A stretch of 45,943 bases of DNA from Phaeoceros laevis. Taxonomy: Eukaryota > Anthocerotophyta > Anthocerotopsida > Notothyladales. Location: contig JBNGIQ010008792.1 in assembly GCA_049999765.1 (NCBI GenBank), forward strand, positions 1 to 45,943, written 5' to 3'. Positions within the stretch are counted from its first letter, which is position 1. Each line of letters opens with the position of its first letter. Positions 9,901-20,607 of this stretch are shown piece by piece. Made by a program: the position numbers and the translations under genes. The notes beneath the pieces were generated by a model. That model did no database searches. It worked only from the letters and a program-made list of their open reading frames with translations, and was not told the DNA's origin.

Positions 9901-10429
9901 TCTACGTGGTCTACGGTCTTCCGGATGTGCATTTTGTGTTCAGGGTCACTGCTGACCCTCAAGGTGAGCTAGTTCCAGCCTGTAGCAAACAGCAGGAAGG
10001 TTGCTCCGCAGGCGCAAGCAAGGTCCCAGCCTAGACCTTAAAGTGCAGATTTTTGTGGGCGGAGGAAGAACCAGTCGCAGGCTGCGCTTTTCGGAAATTG
10101 TTCAGCCACGAGGACCTCCTTGCAAGACGCTCCTCTAAACCCGCCGCTGTTGTTTTGGACTAATCCAAGATACTTGCCCAGCTGGGCTCACGCTGCTGCA
10201 CAAGCCCCCGGATGACTGCATTTCCTTGCACTTGGAGGAATGCCAGCCGCCTGCACCGCGCAGCTAAGTTGACGACTTGGAATCTGGCCAAAGGGCAAAC
10301 TTGCCTATGAGGGTGGTTTGCTGGAGACTGGTGCCAAGCCCTACTTCATTAGCATGGAGCTGTGTAGTGGGCAATTTATGCACAATGATCGGAAGCTGCA
10401 TTTGCTTGCCTCATGACACCTACACAGTG

Positions 10430-10790
10430 CTGGACCTTTTCTACAGGGCAAGAGCTGCATTGCAAGGTTATGAAAGGGGACTGCGTCAGACATGAGGGCA
10501 GGCAATGTATACCAAATATGATGGAAGCCAGGTGGAAGATGGACGCCAAGTTTTCTGACAGTTTGGCCACAACGGAACTGGTAACATGCAGCTCGACCTA
10601 CCAATGTGGTAGGTAAATGATGCAGGGGGGGACTGCCCACAAGGGATGTGGTGACATGGACAGATATATCTCAGGGTAGCTGAGCAAGAGCCTGATCAAG
10701 AAGCCCTTGTTCATTATGGAGCAAGAAAATCTAGTTTTGGAGAATTCATCTCCATTCGCTTGCCTCTTGAAAGCTTGGTGGAAAGCACTT
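10430..10790 (+). pseudogene. Degenerate PPR repeats
   Basis: Scattered, frameshifted matches to the same PPR gene: GQELHCKVMKGD near 10450, a DGRQVF-like block near 10535, DVVTWTDISQG near 10650 and DQEALVHYGA near 10700. This appears to be a further decayed continuation of the upstream PPR pseudogene. Confidence 0.6.
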
Positions 10791-10799
10791 ACCCTGGCT

Positions 10800-11570
10800 G
10801 GTTGATACGTATACCAAGTGGCTAGACGATACTCGCAGGGATTTTTGTACAGGTTTCTTGTGACTTGGAGGGCTATGGGAAATGGCTCTACTCAAAGGGA
10901 GCAAGCCCACAAGGAGTACCGCATCGTGAACACTGCCAGATGGGACACATCTGCAGGTTACACATGTCACAGTTCTACCAAAGGATTGTCCAAAGGATTG
11001 GAATGAGAGAGACATGAACGAAGTGTCAACAAGTTCGTCGACGATGGATCATGTAGCGTGGGGACATGACCTAGCACTCGCAGCAATGGGTCGGGAGGAT
11101 ATCGAATCCAGCAGCAACCAACATGTTCAGTGTTCCGGGCTTGAGCTTTATCTGTACCATTTGGAGGCACGAAAGGAGCAGTTTTTTCGGATCACATACA
11201 ACTCATCAACAGGCGGCCATGTTGGAGTTCAGGGAACCAGAGTTCAAGAGAAAGTGAATGCTTGTGCAAGGGAGGGGTTCACTACTGGGTTTTGATTTGC
11301 GTGCTGGGTGAAAAATCGAAACCAAGGGCCTCTAGGGGCATCACTTACGCACCAAGCTAGCACTGTGTTCGACCTGTGGACAAGCTCAAGGTTTCAAGTC
11401 CCCGCCACCACTCCATGATAGTATTTAGAACACCCGCAGAACAACGATTTATGCATTTTCCACGCTTGTCGGCAGCCTTCCGGTCTGTAGTGGCATGGTT
11501 GCAGAGGACAACAGTTTGCAGCAGAAAAGCTGGGCCTGGGCCTGGGCTTGGGCGTTAGCAGTGCAAGAAG
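10800..11570 (+). other. No gene recognised; one 93-codon ORF
   Basis: The longest frame (11014-11295, starting MNEVSTSSSTMDHVAWGHD) matches no family I know and lies between two pieces of PPR pseudogene. It may be chance or decayed sequence. Confidence 0.3.
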
Positions 11571-11571
11571 T

Positions 11572-11665
11572 TCAGAGGAGGCGGGCCTCATTTTGGCTGA
11601 CCGTGTTACTTTTGCTTGCCTTCTGAAGGCGTGTGCAAGCACTGTGCTATGCAGAAGGCCACGGA
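11572..11665 (+). pseudogene. PPR repeat fragment
   Basis: This 94-bp block nearly duplicates 9669-9745 (EEAGLILADRVTFACLLKAC). It is flanked by unrelated sequence, including a GGGCCT-rich stretch on the left. Confidence 0.75.
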
Positions 11666-11669
11666 GCTG

Positions 11670-12070
11670 CCCCCGGACTTGAAAGAGCCTGACTTCATGG
11701 ATTCTCAGAAGCCAGACCCCAAATTTGAGGTGGATGCTTTGGAGCCTTACTTTGTCGACTCTTGGAATCTCTCAGCAAGGCCTTGGCGTGCGTCACACTT
11801 TCCTATCTGTCGACGAAGCAGTTGCTGATCATTATGGCATCCCATGAATTGCCTTTGGCATTCTTCGAATTCAGCCACCTTCCCTTGTTCATGGCACTAG
11901 TGCCAGTATGCCACTTGCGATAGCAAGCATGAGTATCACAGTGGGGCAGAAATTCGGCATGTCTCCTCGTTAGTCTGTATATACCAAGTGGTTTCTGGCA
12001 GAGTCCTTGCTTTGAGTTTGTTCATTTTGTAAAAAACCCTTTGCTACCTTTGTGAACGCGTGTTCTAGCG
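11670..12070. other. No gene recognised
   Basis: Short open frames only; nothing recognisable. The phrase TATACCAAGTGG occurs here near 11980 and at about 10810, suggesting a dispersed repeat. Confidence 0.4.
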
Positions 12071-12310
12071 ATAGGGCTGTGGGAGCGGAGGCAAGGGGCT
12101 GTGGGCGCGGAGGAGGCAGGGTTGTGGGCGCGGCGGCGGCAAGGGCTGTGAGCGCGGAGGCGGCAGGGCTGTGGGAGCGGCGGCGGCGGCAAGGGCTGTG
12201 GGCGCTGCGGCAAGGCTGTGGGCGTGGCGGCGGCAAGGGCTGTGGCGGCAAGGGCTGTGGCGGCAACGGCTGTGGCGGCAACGGCTGTGGCGGCAATGGC
12301 TGTGGCGTCA
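12071..12310. repeat. GC-rich minisatellite (GGCTGTGGCGGCAAC units)
   Basis: The right part (12238-12310) is five 15-bp units of GGCTGTGGCGGCAAC with few changes. The left part is a looser 15-36 bp mix of GGGCTGTGGGCGCGG and CGGCGGCAA. All frames through it give low-complexity peptides (Pro-Gln-Pro-Leu on the minus strand), which should not be taken as genes. Confidence 0.9.
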
Positions 12311-13018
12311 GTGCTGCTCCCAGATGCAGGTGTCAAGGAGAGATTCCCTGTGCATGCGTGGCTTAGCTTACATGCGCAATGCAATATTGTTACTGTGAAC
12401 CAATCGTAGGATTTTGTGCCTTCTCCCTGGTCGATTCTCCAGTTAGATGTGGCAGAGTTTGCGGGAACAATATTGTCTGGTGCTTAGCGGTGCTGTCTTC
12501 TGGTAGCTTGTTCCTTCTTCTACTGTTAGGGAGAAGGAAGGGTGCTGGCATCCTGTAGGGAACATTTCTTTCTGGTCTGAGCTCGAGACGCTGTTCTTGT
12601 TCTGAATTGTCGCAGATTTGAGGCTTGTAGGAAGAACTTTCGTCTGGCCGTCGCGCAAAATTCACGGCGCTTGCCACCGAGGAGCTTTGTAAGCCTCAAT
12701 GTGCGTCCTGCGAGGTGCGATGCGCTGAATTGCAGGGTTGAGACAGCAGTGGAGTTTGGAAGCAGAGCGTGAAGTTGGAAAGTCGGCAGACATAGGGCAA
12801 GCAGCGTCTTTGGGCTAGAAGGAGAGGTTTGATTGTTTTTGCCGAGCACGGAAGATCGCGCAATGATGTAGCGCCACAAAAAAATTCTGCCTCAGCCTCT
12901 AATCACTTCCCGTAAGAAGTTATCGCTGCAACTCTGTGATTCTGTCGGCCGAAGTTCTTTGAGTTGATCCTTGTGAGATGCAGAAATCCTAAGCGGGTTT
13001 CTCATTTTTGTGGAGTAG
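12311..13018. other. No gene confidently recognised
   Basis: Minus-strand frames of 95-117 codons (12390-12879) are rich in Ser, Arg and Thr and look superficially like organelle transit peptides. No conserved domain follows, so I do not call a gene. Confidence 0.35.
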
Positions 13019-13140
13019 GTGGTCTCAATGTGGCCTGCCTATTTAATGGATGATGAGCGATCTTCAGAGTGTGGGTTAGAGATACCTGCAAAAGAAGGGA
13101 CTCTTCCTCTGCAATTCTTTGGTAACTTCGACTATGCAAG
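13019..13140 (+). pseudogene. PWWP-like exon (ATX/trithorax-type)
   Basis: A block bounded by a TAG acceptor and a GTATGA donor reads VVSMWPAYLMDDE, then PLQFFGNFDYAR. This resembles the PWWP chromatin-reader domain as found in plant trithorax-like ATX methyltransferases, where MWPA is followed some 30 residues later by VQFFGT-x-DFAR. No upstream VWAK half and no SET or PHD parts are visible in the window, so it is an isolated exon, probably a duplicated fragment. Confidence 0.5.
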
Positions 13141-13373
13141 GTATGAGATTCGATATCTTATTTTGATCTATTGCATACTGGTTGGGTCAACCGTGTTTGT
13201 GGAATATCTTCGTGATGTTCCTGGTCATCTCAACTGAAAGCGTTTTCCTTCTGTAGATGCATGGAAGACTTGCTGAGTACAACACGGTATGTGACGTGGT
13301 CCCTTCACAACAAGGTATATATCAGATGTTTATGGTTCCTTGTGTTAGCGTTCACCCCTTGTAACAAGACGTA

Positions 13374-14030
13374 ATGCCGGAATTTCTTATACAAAGGTAT
13401 GTGCTGATTCACAAACTCATGCAGAATCGGTCGGGCCTTATCCAGTTTCTAGACACGTTTGTGGCTCGAGAGCAGGAGCCGTCTTCTTCAACTTCAAATT
13501 CTGAAAGTAGTGTTGCGGTTGGTAACAAGCAAGACAGCATGCCACATATTTGGCAGCTGGCCTTCATTGAGCTACAGCTAGGATACAGTGGGGTTTTTAC
13601 TTTGTGCTGCACATGAGGAAACGTTTCAGACTAGCGAGAATGAGTACTGCTCTCTCTCTCTCTCATCCAATTTTGATGCATTGCTGCCTTTGCATCAACT
13701 GTCTGTACTATCCGAACTCTAACGAATGCTTTCATCTCCCGGCTTGCAGGTATTCTCATCTACTTGTCTCGGGTTCGAGTGAATGCAGACAGTCAAGCAC
13801 TGAGGGTTTTGAATGTTGCATCTCAGTACGTCTGTCTAAAAGAAACTTCCCTTTGAGGCCTAATTTCTCTTTGCTGTTATGTATTGAGCTGTCGGGTCTG
13901 ATGTTTGCAGTCCATTACAGAGTGAACCTGATCTTGCAAATCCGTCTCATCGTCGTCATTGAAGGAAAGATGGGCCAGATGATCTATCTCTTTGTTTACA
14001 GGTTTGTATGATGTTGAGGCCAAGGCGAGC
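13374..14030 (+). other. Unassigned exon-like sequence
   Basis: A frame at 13374-13616 reads RYVLIHKLMQNRSGLIQFLD and then a Ser-rich segment. A later block, 13750-13830, reads ILIYLSRVRVNADSQALRVL and ends at a plausible GTACGT donor. Both look coding in composition and lie between GT/AG-like borders, but I cannot name a family. They may belong with the adjacent gene fragments. A (CT)n tract lies at about 13650-13663. Confidence 0.3.
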
Positions 14031-14140
14031 AGCAGGCAAGTGTTCACAATGGAATTTGATTGCAAATTTGCTCTCTTCATGCATTCTACTAGCCAATCCT
14101 AATTGTTTTCATATTTTGGAATGAGTAGCTACTCTTACAG

Positions 14141-14900
14141 TGTTGGATTCGGCCCCAGGTTGGTGTCTGTCTGCATCAGCTTTGGTGGAATGCTCATTTT
14201 TGCTTTAATGGTAGGGCTTCACTGATGCCATTTCGGAGAAGGTAGACTCATTACGGAGAGGCAAAAGCCAAGTTGTTGAATGCAACCATACCTTGATTCT
14301 TGGCTAGAGTGATAAGCTGGTTGGTTCCATTCTCATGATCTAATATGTTTAGGGGGACGCACCTCTGTCTCAGATGCTCCCCACCAGTTATATTTGCAGA
14401 GACCTTGACTTTGCTCTAACCTGTCACTGTGCTTTTGCTGCATTTCAGGGTTTTATACTGAGGCACTTAGCCATAGCAAACCGGAACTTAGGGGGAGGTG
14501 CGGTGGTTGTACTTTTTGAGCGGGACAAAGAGACGATGGAGGCAGGCATTGCCAAACTGGAGTTCGATTTCATGGGAACCTTTGTGATTTGCAGAAGTGG
14601 CAGTCCCCTCATTATGGCAGATCTAAAGAAGGTTAGTGGCCGTTAGTGTATGTTTTGGGTGGATGTGCTGTGCCAATTACCTCTGGAGGTAAACTCCCGC
14701 ATTTGCTGGTGTTTGCAAAATGTGTCCATGATAGATATGACATGTTCCTTTGCATGTATTCCTTTGTTGACAGAAGTTTTTCCATTTGTTTCTGCACAGG
14801 TTTCTGTCTCTAAAGCAAGATCCATCATAGTTCTTGCTGATGAGCTTCAGATTGTGATGCTTGAGTTCTCTCTGGTTGTTGAGAGTGACAAGGAATGCAA
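14141..14900 (+). pseudogene. CASTOR/POLLUX (DMI1-like) nuclear ion channel pseudogene
   Basis: Three exon blocks with GT/AG borders match the pore-distal and RCK-type region of the CASTOR/POLLUX family, the nuclear-envelope cation channels needed for symbiotic calcium spiking. Exon A (14141-14319) reads VGFGPRLVSVCISFGGMLIF, then DAISEKVDSLRRGK and CNHTLILG. Exon B (14449-14631) reads GFILRHLAIANRNLGGGAVV, then IAKLEFDFMGTFVICRSGSP. Exon C starts at 14800 with VSVSKARSIIVLADE. Defects are a one-base insertion near 14220 (LMVGL then a shifted DAISEK), TAG at 14305-14307 where the family has Trp (LGWSDK), and loss of alignment plus stops after ADE in exon C. The N-terminal pore and the C-terminal half are missing. 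Confidence 0.85.
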
Positions 14901-15005
14901 TTGAGACTTCACAGGCATGCTGGGTGGAATTCTGTTCACCCTGTATCAGGTGAACGTTGTTTGGTGACCTGCTGGTGCCTATCAACATTTTTTTGAATTG
15001 ATATG

Positions 15006-15052
15006 TGACTGAGAAACTTCTTTCCCAAGTTGATGTTCTGTGGCCTTTGACT
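15006..15052. repeat. 47-bp repeat left of the 100-N gap
   Basis: Identical to 15153-15199 on the other side of the N run. The exact match at both edges suggests two contig ends that overlap and should have been merged. Confidence 0.95.
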
Positions 15053-15152
15053 NNNNNNNNNNNNNNNNNNNNNNNNNNNNNNNNNNNNNNNNNNNNNNNN
15101 NNNNNNNNNNNNNNNNNNNNNNNNNNNNNNNNNNNNNNNNNNNNNNNNNNNN
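15053..15152. other. Assembly gap (100 N)
   Basis: Exactly 100 N, a standard placeholder for a gap of unknown size, flanked by identical 47-bp sequences. Confidence 1.
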
Positions 15153-15199
15153 TGACTGAGAAACTTCTTTCCCAAGTTGATGTTCTGTGGCCTTTGACT
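15153..15199. repeat. 47-bp repeat right of the 100-N gap
   Basis: Identical to 15006-15052. See the left copy. Confidence 0.95.
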
Positions 15200-16077
15200 T
15201 CAGGGTTCAAACCTCATAGCCATGCCAAGCAATGGCGGCTTGCTGCTGACTTCATGAACGATGAAGGTGGGTGCATAAGAACACTGATGCCTTGATCAAC
15301 CACTTTCTGCCTCTTCAAGTGCTACTTGATGACACACATGATGGAACCACTACGATATCCAGAATTTTCTGTTGCTAACAGAAGTAGTGCAAATCTGTTT
15401 GCAGGCATGCTTATGGACCTTGTGTCACCTTTGTTTCCTGGTGCCTTTCTGTTGCTTCTTTGCATTAGCAGTGCAGCAAGAGCAGTTGGTAAGTGCTTAT
15501 CAGCTTGATAGTTGTGGTGATCCTTTGGTTTGCAGCATGTGAACCTGCCTGTTTGTGCTGAATGTGGTAGAGGTACCTTAAAACATTACCTTGCAACCCG
15601 TTTTCAGATAGGCAGTTCTTCGTTGGAACCTGGAATGAGCTTGGTATGTCTGTGTTTGTTCTGTTCCAACCAAATCTGCATTTTGGGTTGGACTTCTCTT
15701 CCAGGTGATACCTGCACAGGAGCATGCTGCGAAAATTGCAGCAGCAAGAGATGGAATTGGAGATGCTGATGTCTTTCTTTGCTAGTCTATGTATGCCTGA
15801 TTTTTTGTAGGCCATGTGAACGGGATTAGATACGGTATTTAATATTAATGTTGTTATTTTTAAACAAGATATTTAAAATATGAATTTTCGAATCAGCCAC
15901 GTTGCAAGGTGTGAAGCATACACGCGGTGGTAGGATTTGCTGGCGCGTGGAGGTTTTTTAGGAGCACGAGGCTGACGGCCGTGCCCCTGGCCAAAAGCAC
16001 GCGGGGGCTGATCAACTGACGCGGGGCATTACCATTTCTTGACACGTGGCTAAGTCAAAGTACCAAGGGGGCCAGAA
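15200..16077. other. No gene recognised
   Basis: Could contain more decayed exons of the channel pseudogene; FFVGTWNELGM near 15620 faintly recalls a segment of that family, but the match is too weak to claim. From about 15830 the sequence becomes AT-rich and then GC-rich. Confidence 0.35.
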
Positions 16078-16137
16078 TGATCCCCTGACAGGGTACTGTG
16101 CCTGGCATGATCCCCTGACAGGGTACTGTGCCTGGCA
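16078..16137. repeat. 30-bp tandem duplication
   Basis: Two perfect copies of a 30-bp unit beginning TGATCCCCTGACAGGG. A partial third copy (GGTACCCTGCTTGGCA) follows. Confidence 0.95.
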
Positions 16138-16216
16138 CGGTACCCTGCTTGGCATTAAGAATTGGCAGGTGGGGTGGCAGGCGGCGTGTCAGCCCGTGGA
16201 ACCGGGAAAGGGAAGG

Positions 16217-16392
16217 AGCCGGTTAGGAGCCGGATACCGTGATTTATTTTTCAAGCACGGTATGCATTTAATCACGTTTTTGACACGGTACGCATTTTTT
16301 GCCATTTTCCGTGACAACTAGGCCAAACCGTGATAGAAATCGCACGGACCGTGAATGCCAGCCGTGATACTTTTGGCCAAATTGTAGTAGTG
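16217..16392. mobile_element. CACTA-type transposon terminus
   Basis: The right edge reads ATTGTAGTAGTG; its reverse complement CACTACTACAAT is the classic CACTA (En/Spm) terminal motif. Inside it lie at least seven short motifs of the type CACGGT/ACCGTG in both orientations (from about 16227 to 16368), as expected for the subterminal transposase-binding repeats of this superfamily. I found no matching left terminus, so this is a solo end or a deleted element. Confidence 0.65.
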
Positions 16393-16394
16393 TA

Positions 16395-18090
16395 TTCAGG
16401 GAGTTGATACTGTCATGGCTTATATATCTTTTCAGTGAATTTCAGTGATGAAATGGGGCAATAAGTCAGGGTCTATTGTCAGCATTTTGATTGTCTTAGG
16501 CATGCAGTTTATGCTTGGATGTGATAAAGTGTCTGTCATTTGTTTCGTACATATGTATACATGCCAAATGTTACCAGGTTAGAAGTTTGACGCGAAGTGT
16601 GTGCTATTCCAAGTGGTCACAGTGAGGTGAGGGCGCCAAAGCACAAGCACTGGTTCTGGACATCTGGACAGGCACCCGCAGTTGCGTTCAGGGTTGTTTA
16701 AGAGCTCTTCGTAAGGACAGGCACCAACAGGAGCGTGTAGGGTTCGAGAAAAGAGAACTACGTGGATGTGACAATGTTATTTGTTTTGTATTCGGTCTTT
16801 GGTTTCATTGTTTGTAAGGATGGATTAGGAGAGCCTGTCTTCAGTCGATTTGCTGGAATTTGGAGAACTTGTACAAATACTGGTGCATGGCAGTCAGGGA
16901 TTATAGAAAGATATTTGTGATTTTGAAGTCATGTTTGTACAAATGTTCTGGTAGCTTTGAATGCTTGATAACAATCCACTAAGTTACTCCATGTGGCAAA
17001 GTATGGTCTCTTATTGCTCTCTACAGCATCTTTCTTGGATTGTTCAAGCTATACCTCGGTACTTGGTGTAACTTAAGGGATTTCTTCGATTGTAAGTGAT
17101 TAAGCTGTATTGTATACCCTGGATTGCGAACCAGCTGTTTGTATGGTCGTGGTTGTATAGCAGCAGACAGTCCTCCGGACATTTAGCAGTATAGTTTCAT
17201 AATAGGTCTTCTGAAACGAACAGGTGAAATGGATATGGCAATTAACATGGAGAAGATGATGTCCTTGAGCAAGGTGGCGTGGTTGTAGGTAGGTGCGGCT
17301 GCTGTGGTCATCAAAGATGAGACCTATTGTCCAACGTATATTTGTTTGTTTCTATTTGTTGAAGTATTGTAGGTAGCTGCGGCTGCTGCGGTCATCAACT
17401 ATCTGCCGCTCGTTGTTTGAATAAGTTTGGGGTAGCTACCAGCCTGTGGCTTTTGTTCATTGCTACAGGCCTGTCTTTATTTGTCTGCAGGCCTGTCCAC
17501 ATTTGTCTCAGGTTGATTCTGTGGAAATATTGTAGGTATGTCTAGCCTCCGGCAGTGGAATCTGTTGGAGCGAATGCGACTGAGATCATAGGTATCAAGA
17601 AAAAGAAATGGTTTGATGTTGATAATGAACAATGGCTGTGAAGAAGAAAATGCTGCAGTTGCCATGGTTCCAGATAAGTACTGAAAAATTATCTGAGGTG
17701 TACCTGGATTTGGGGTATGGGACCTACTGCCAAACCTTCACATACTCTCTCCATATACAGTCTTTTTGAGAAGAACATCGTCAAGAGGTATGCTTTAAGC
17801 TTTGCTTTTCTATAGAAGGTGTGAGCTGGTTTATGTGGCCTGCCTCTTTGGATCTGAGATGATGTCTAAGTTGAAGAAGCAACTGCCTATTACGTAGTGT
17901 CATCTTTTAACGGTCCTTGAAAAAATTTTAATGTGTTGCTTCTGATTTTTGAAGTTTTGTAGGTAGTTGCAACTGCTACGGTAGCAGCTACGGCAGCAGC
18001 TATGATAGTGGCTACAGTAGCCGCACGAGCATGAAGCTCCGGACAATCTGTAGACTGTAAACTGGCTTTTGTGTCATTGCTTCTTTAAAT
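16395..18090. other. No gene recognised; dispersed short repeats
   Basis: Mostly AT-moderate, non-coding-looking sequence. A degenerate repeat GTAGGTAGCTGCGGCTGCTG with GGTCATCAA occurs near 17283 and 17368, with a diverged form near 17957 that leads into a short Gly-Ser-Tyr repeat frame (YGSSYGSSYDSGYSS). No family is recognised. Confidence 0.4.
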
Positions 18091-18290
18091 TTGAAGTTGT
18101 ATCATGTTTACGTGTATGTATTCTTAATAGGGTGGAATTGTAACGTTTGTGCGATACGGGACGAATGTGATAGGAGAAAATTACGCAATGGTCTAATTAT
18201 TACAGTTGCTTACAAATACATGAGTAAGTTACAGGACGGTATGTCAACACATAATAAAAATAGAATATCTATCTACCGTGATGAAGTGGT

Positions 18291-18611
18291 CTATCCTCTA
18301 AGCTGCATGTGGAATGTCTGTATGGGTGTTGAGCGCATATTGTATGTAGTGTCTGACTGGTCATCAGATTCCTGGTCCGAGTCACTTGCCCCTTCGGTGT
18401 CTGTATCCTGTGAGGTCTGTGAATCTGAGTCAAAATCCATGGGTTGTTGCAAAGCTAGTGGCTTTGTATTTGTAATATGAGCTAGCAAATTGTATGCAAA
18501 CGAGGCCTGTTGTTGTGGGTCCTGTTTGTAAACCTGATCTAACGTAGTTACTAAGCTGAATATGCTATCATGCCTGCACTTAACTACTTCTGTCATAGGG
18601 CAATCTAACAC
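18291..18611 (-). CDS. Hypothetical acidic Ser/Asp-rich protein
   Basis: A 106-codon minus-strand frame with an ordered-looking N-terminal half (SIFSLVTTLDQVYKQDPQQQ) and a C-terminal acidic low-complexity half (DFDSDSQTSQDTDTEGASD). I do not recognise it. It lies immediately outside the left inverted repeat of the element at 18642-19776. It could be an exon, part of a transposon protein, or chance. Confidence 0.3.
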   Translation of the reverse strand: MLDCPMTEVVKCRHDSIFSLVTTLDQVYKQDPQQQASFAYNLLAHITNTKPLALQQPMDFDSDSQTSQDTDTEGASDSDQESDDQSDTTYNMRSTPIQTFHMQLRG

Positions 18612-18641
18612 TATATGTGCAATCTAACACCGTATGTAGTA

Positions 18642-19776
18642 TAGAGTAGAAGAGCCCCATCCGGCACCTGTAAGCCCGTTTTGCTCTAGAATTCGCATTT
18701 CGGCTCAGAAAAAGCCGGGAGATGGTGTTGCGTGTCTGGACGGAGCTGTAGATCTTAAGTTTCGAAAAACGGATTCAAATCTCCAAAAGCATCGAAAGCT
18801 GCATGAAAGAAACGGTTTTTGATAGAACAAGGTCCAGATGCCGGTACTTTGTGACCACATGCTGGTAGCCTCACCACTCCCTACACACGTTTAAGTGACT
18901 ACATGCTTCTTCGGCTCCCACAGCTCGTCGTCGCTGGCTGCTGTGTAACACTGCAAGGCGGCAAGGAGCTGGTCTCATAAATGTGCTGTCCTAGGAACAG
19001 GCAGGTCAGTTGTGTTTTCCAAGCTCTGATAAAAAATGCAAGCAGGCATTGACGGAGCTGGTGGTATTGTCTGCTGTCGGCCTCGTTCTGTGCAGGTGCC
19101 AATTTTGTGACCGCTGGAGCCAGTTCTCGGTGGTGCAGTACTCGGCGAACTTCTGGGGATTCTCATACCAGCTGACTGGAGGGACACACCAGACAGGGTC
19201 GCAATTACAGCTGAGCTCAGCTTCAACAAAAGGTACGCCCCGTCGTCGGTGCCTGCACCACCTGCTCTCCTCAATTGGTGGCCTGATGCACTTACAAGCT
19301 CTTCTCTGCTTTCTCACAGCTGCAATCAAGTCTTGGCCAGCTGCCTTCTTCAGCTTACAGGTATAGTGGAAGATCCTAAATCTCCCTCTGTAAATGTGGC
19401 GACAACAATGCTTGCACAAGCAGTGATGGATGTAAGCTTCAGCAAGGAGCATAGCTAGGCGGAGGCCTCCGGGGCTGCACAATTTTGCGTGCAAATGGGC
19501 TGAGGAAAGAGTGTTGCTTGTGAGCTCACTTTGGCTTGAAATCGTGTTCCCAATGGCGGGAACTTCTGTTAGTGAGTTAGTGGAGCCCCACTAGGGATTC
19601 CCCAATCAATGAAAGCCCGCTAAATCCAGCGCGCGCGAAATAAGCCCTAGATCGATGCAAAACCGCTTCATTTAGCCTTAGAAACTTTCAGAAACGTGAC
19701 GTTTCATTACCGGAAGGAATGCGAAACGGCACTACCGGCTTCTAGTACATGTACCGGATGGGGCTCTTCTACTCTA
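18642..19776. mobile_element. Terminal-inverted-repeat element, unknown superfamily
   Basis: A perfect 23-bp inverted repeat bounds the segment: 18642-18664 (starting TAGAGTAGAAGAGCCCC, ending ATCCGG) and its reverse complement at 19754-19776. Partial match continues inwards for about 10 bp (CACCTGTA versus TACATGTA). The enclosed 1.1 kb has short unrecognised frames and no transposase motif, so it looks like a non-autonomous element. I see no clear target-site duplication. Confidence 0.7.
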
Positions 19777-20607
19777 CTTAGGTTATGAACCAAGTGAAGT
19801 GGAAATCGTTGAGTGTCACGGTTTACCTTGGTTCCTTGCTCATTGCAGGATTCTCCAAAAGCTGGTGCGAGGTGGGCCAAATATGGCGCCTCAGGCGGCA
19901 TGACATAGAAAGAGGCCGTGGCTGCACAGCAGCGAATATTTGCAGAGGCTAGGGCACGGATGAATAGCGTGGGAGCCGTGGCTTCCGCACCCCAACATCC
20001 CGCAACTTCTGAATAGCGTCACGAGATTTGTGGAAATGTTGGCGGAAGTGTATGTACAGCAACATATAGTTGTGTGGGTTTGTGTTCGTGGCGGACTCCC
20101 ATGCGTGAAGTTCGAGACGAAAAAACTAACAAGGCAATAGAAAAAAGGTAAATGAAGCTGTTACAGTCTTGCTGAATACGGCTTAACCCACAACCTGGTT
20201 AGGATTTAGTGAAGGACAATGTTGCGCTCTCTGCAGAAGTGTGGTGCCATTTGGCAACCTCCCGCAGTGACACCTATCTACGTGTTTGGCTTACATGCGA
20301 TTGGGTGAGGTGCATTTGGCTTTCATGCGCATCCTCTCGGCAGCCGGCACTCCGAGTTACTCTTGTACTGGTCAGAGTAACTGGTCACGAACCCATCCAT
20401 CGATCACAAGCGTGAACGGGAACGCCGGGAGAGGGAGGGACGGGAGCGCCGGGAGCGCCGGGAGCGTGAGCGTGATCAATCTGTACCATGACAAAGTAGG
20501 GGAGTTGTTGGTGGCAGTGCGTGAAGAATACGGAGCGGAGTTGAAGGGGCTGCTACCAGCAGGTGTGCAAGGAGATTCGGTTGGAGGAGATGTCCTGGCC
20601 CAGCTCT
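19777..20607. other. No gene recognised; Arg/Glu-repeat stretch
   Basis: Around 20405-20480 one plus frame reads HKRERERRERE and continues with Arg/Glu dipeptides, as in some splicing-related proteins. It is short, bounded by stops and lacks flanking domains. The underlying DNA is a GGGAGCGCC-type simple repeat. Confidence 0.35.

Noticed and set aside
11970-12384. Pro/Gln/Ala-rich frames on both strands
   Set aside because: They are translations of the GC-rich minisatellite, open only because the repeat lacks stops.
12390-12879. Minus-strand Ser/Arg-rich frames resembling transit peptides
   Set aside because: Composition alone is weak evidence, and no mature-protein domain follows.
15600-15780. 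Possible further exons of the CASTOR/POLLUX pseudogene
   Set aside because: The resemblance (FFVGTWNELGM) is too short and no exon borders support it.
20405-20480. Arg/Glu-repeat peptide as a splicing-factor exon
   Set aside because: It is explained by a simple GGGAGCGCC repeat and is bounded by stops without flanking domains.
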